Position numbers and translations under genes: made by a program. Positions 62,951 through 64,000 of a DNA stretch of 64,000 nucleotides are shown here, piece by piece. Origin of the DNA: a virus; the IMG/VR virus record IMGVR_UViG_3300028177_000004, positions 16,232-80,231 of that record, one strand, 5' to 3'. Below the pieces are notes generated by a model. The model ran no database searches, was not told the origin of the DNA, and saw only the letters and a program-made list of their open reading frames with translations. Every line of letters starts with the position of its first letter. Position 1 is the stretch's first letter.

Positions 62951-64000
62951 GCTCTAGCCCTTCTGCCTTCGCTGCGTACATCTGATGCTTGCTTGAAGAA
63001 TTGACTCAATCCTGAAGAACCAAGGGTTCTGCCTAGGGTGATGACGGCACTGCGGTTCATCACCAACTCTACGCTACCCGACTGGATTGTGTCATAACCC
63101 AAGATGGGGGCAATAAGGTTTCTGCCGTTGCTGGTGTTATTAATTTTGTTAAGCAGCAACATGGCATTCAAAGAGTCGGGGTTGCCGCTGGTGCGGATCG
63201 AATCCAACAAGTGTGTCCAGAGTTGACCAACTTCGGTTTCCCAAATAGGGGCACCTTCGGCAAGATCTGTTATTTTTGCTATTTCAGCATCCATTCTGGA
63301 GACGACTTCGGCAATGTCCGCTTTTTCCAATTCATCTCCGGGATAGGTTGCTCGTACAAGCTCGAATGCCCGACTAACGGATCTATTAGCGGTAAATTCG
63401 GCGTCTAGGGTGTCTCCGTCCATGCGGCGAACATTGGGTGTAAGAACAGCAACCGTGTTGCCTCCTTCTACGGTTTGCCAACTACCCCAACTGCCTTGAC
63501 CGGTTGACCAGTATTCGCCCTTGCCTGAGGCTTCTCCGCCTCCTCCGGGGAGGAAACGCAATTCGTCATCAAGATAATCGGTTGCATTGGAAGCGCTTCC
63601 GTGTCCTCGACCTATGACGGGATGGCCAGCATCAATTAGGGCTTCGAAGTTGTCATCGTCTACAACAACCGGCAAATCATTCATGCCCATAGCGTCCCAA
63701 ATGACAGCCATTTCTGGGTTCTGATTGAGTATCTTCTCGACCTCATCTTCGCTAGCTCCGTCTGTGCCCTTACCGCCACGACCCTTCATTCTGACATCTT
63801 TCAGAACCGACTTGTCGCCAAGTAGTGCTCTGGAGGCTTTGCCGAGACGTGCGATACCTTCGTCGCTTGTAACCAACTTGCCATCTGCGTCGAAATCGAC
63901 TGCTTTCTTGATTTGTTTCTTTTCAGAAGCATTAATTGCACCTTGGATACCTTTACGACCCTTAACGACCCGCAACTTGCGTCGCAGTTGAGCGACACGG
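62947..64000 (-). CDS. Head-associated protein, possible ADP-ribosyltransferase-like domain (5' end outside window)
   Basis: At least 342 residues; the frame remains open to the window edge, so the start is outside. A central segment PVIGRGHGSASNATDYLDD, GKGEYWSTGQGSWGSW and GGNTVAVLTPNVRRMDGD has the R...G-x-G-x-YW[ST]...beta-strand order of VIP2/ART-type domains that end many MuF head proteins. The catalytic Glu is not certain. The remainder is helical. A DFDADGKLVTSDEG loop near the visible N-terminus may bind Ca. Confidence 0.5.
   Translation of the reverse strand, partial: RVAQLRRKLRVVKGRKGIQGAINASEKKQIKKAVDFDADGKLVTSDEGIARLGKASRALLGDKSVLKDVRMKGRGGKGTDGASEDEVEKILNQNPEMAVIWDAMGMNDLPVVVDDDNFEALIDAGHPVIGRGHGSASNATDYLDDELRFLPGGGGEASGKGEYWSTGQGSWGSWQTVEGGNTVAVLTPNVRRMDGDTLDAEFTANRSVSRAFELVRATYPGDELEKADIAEVVSRMDAEIAKITDLAEGAPIWETEVGQLWTHLLDSIRTSGNPDSLNAMLLLNKINNTSNGRNLIAPILGYDTIQSGSVELVMNRSAVITLGRTLGSSGLSQFFKQASDVRSEGRRARA

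Noticed and set aside
1-64000. Temperate phage or prophage
   Set aside because: No integrase, excisionase, attachment repeat or host flanking gene is visible; however, the genome is incomplete in this window.

Overview
The window is a double-stranded DNA tailed-phage genome fragment (Caudoviricetes). It has an HK97-type major capsid protein, a terminase-small-subunit-like protein, primase-helicase, SSB, class II ribonucleotide reductase, two endolysins, holin-like proteins, five tRNAs and about a hundred small, tightly packed genes. Three WhiB-family proteins, found essentially only in Actinobacteria and their phages, point to an actinobacterial host. So does a large set of predicted leaderless genes, a common expression mode in that phylum. 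GC content looks close to 50%. No integrase or obvious immunity repressor is visible, so a lytic life style is likely but unproven. Large terminase, portal and tail genes are not in the window, so the genome is longer than 64 kb.

Layout. 1-7 kb (+): end of a very acidic, repeat-containing surface protein, a lysis cassette (M15-type endolysin plus three small membrane proteins), a Cys-rich peptide and two different 2-oxoglutarate/Fe(II) oxygenases. 7-13 kb: mixed strands, with winged-helix regulators, a metallophosphoesterase, WhiB, a macro-domain protein, ribbon-helix-helix proteins and replication-initiation-like genes, then a 475-bp palindrome-rich non-coding stretch. 13.5-20.4 kb (mostly -): an Nmad1-like protein, an AAA+/VWA-metallopeptidase pair and unknowns.

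20.4-36.2 kb (+): a long accessory zone of tiny genes, many with CxxC zinc-ribbon pairs. Genes overlap by 1-4 nt in chains, and the chains are punctuated by near-identical promoters whose -10 box lies 6-8 nt before the start codon. Larger genes here encode a Fic protein, a SMARCAL1-like SNF2 helicase and a 538-residue orphan. 36-42 kb (-): DUF932 protein, zinc-ribbon/GIY-YIG-like nuclease, WhiB and a LysM-like protein. 42-43.7 kb: second endolysin, a divergent leaderless gene pair, tRNA-Arg/Gln/Glu/Lys/Leu and a structured RNA candidate.

43.8-52.8 kb: SSB, a secreted transglycosylase and a metalloprotease, a polysaccharide-lyase-like protein, an H1-like lysine-rich protein and NrdJ. 52.8-58.2 kb (-): zinc ribbons, PD-(D/E)XK-like nuclease, TerS-like protein, primase-helicase, WhiB and a nuclease. 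58.3 kb to the end (-): head genes, namely the capsid protein, a 913-residue protein with a C-terminal zeta-kinase domain, and a partial gene with a possible ADP-ribosyltransferase-like region.

The main unexplained signals are genome-organisational. They are a family of about 13 promoter copies and some 20 predicted leaderless starts; an eight-copy 14-bp motif at gene junctions between 12 and 28 kb; strong enrichment of AGCCCCG/CGGGGCT between 12 and 41 kb; and two opposed leaderless genes sharing an overlapping -10. All function calls rest on reading motifs by eye; no database search was possible.
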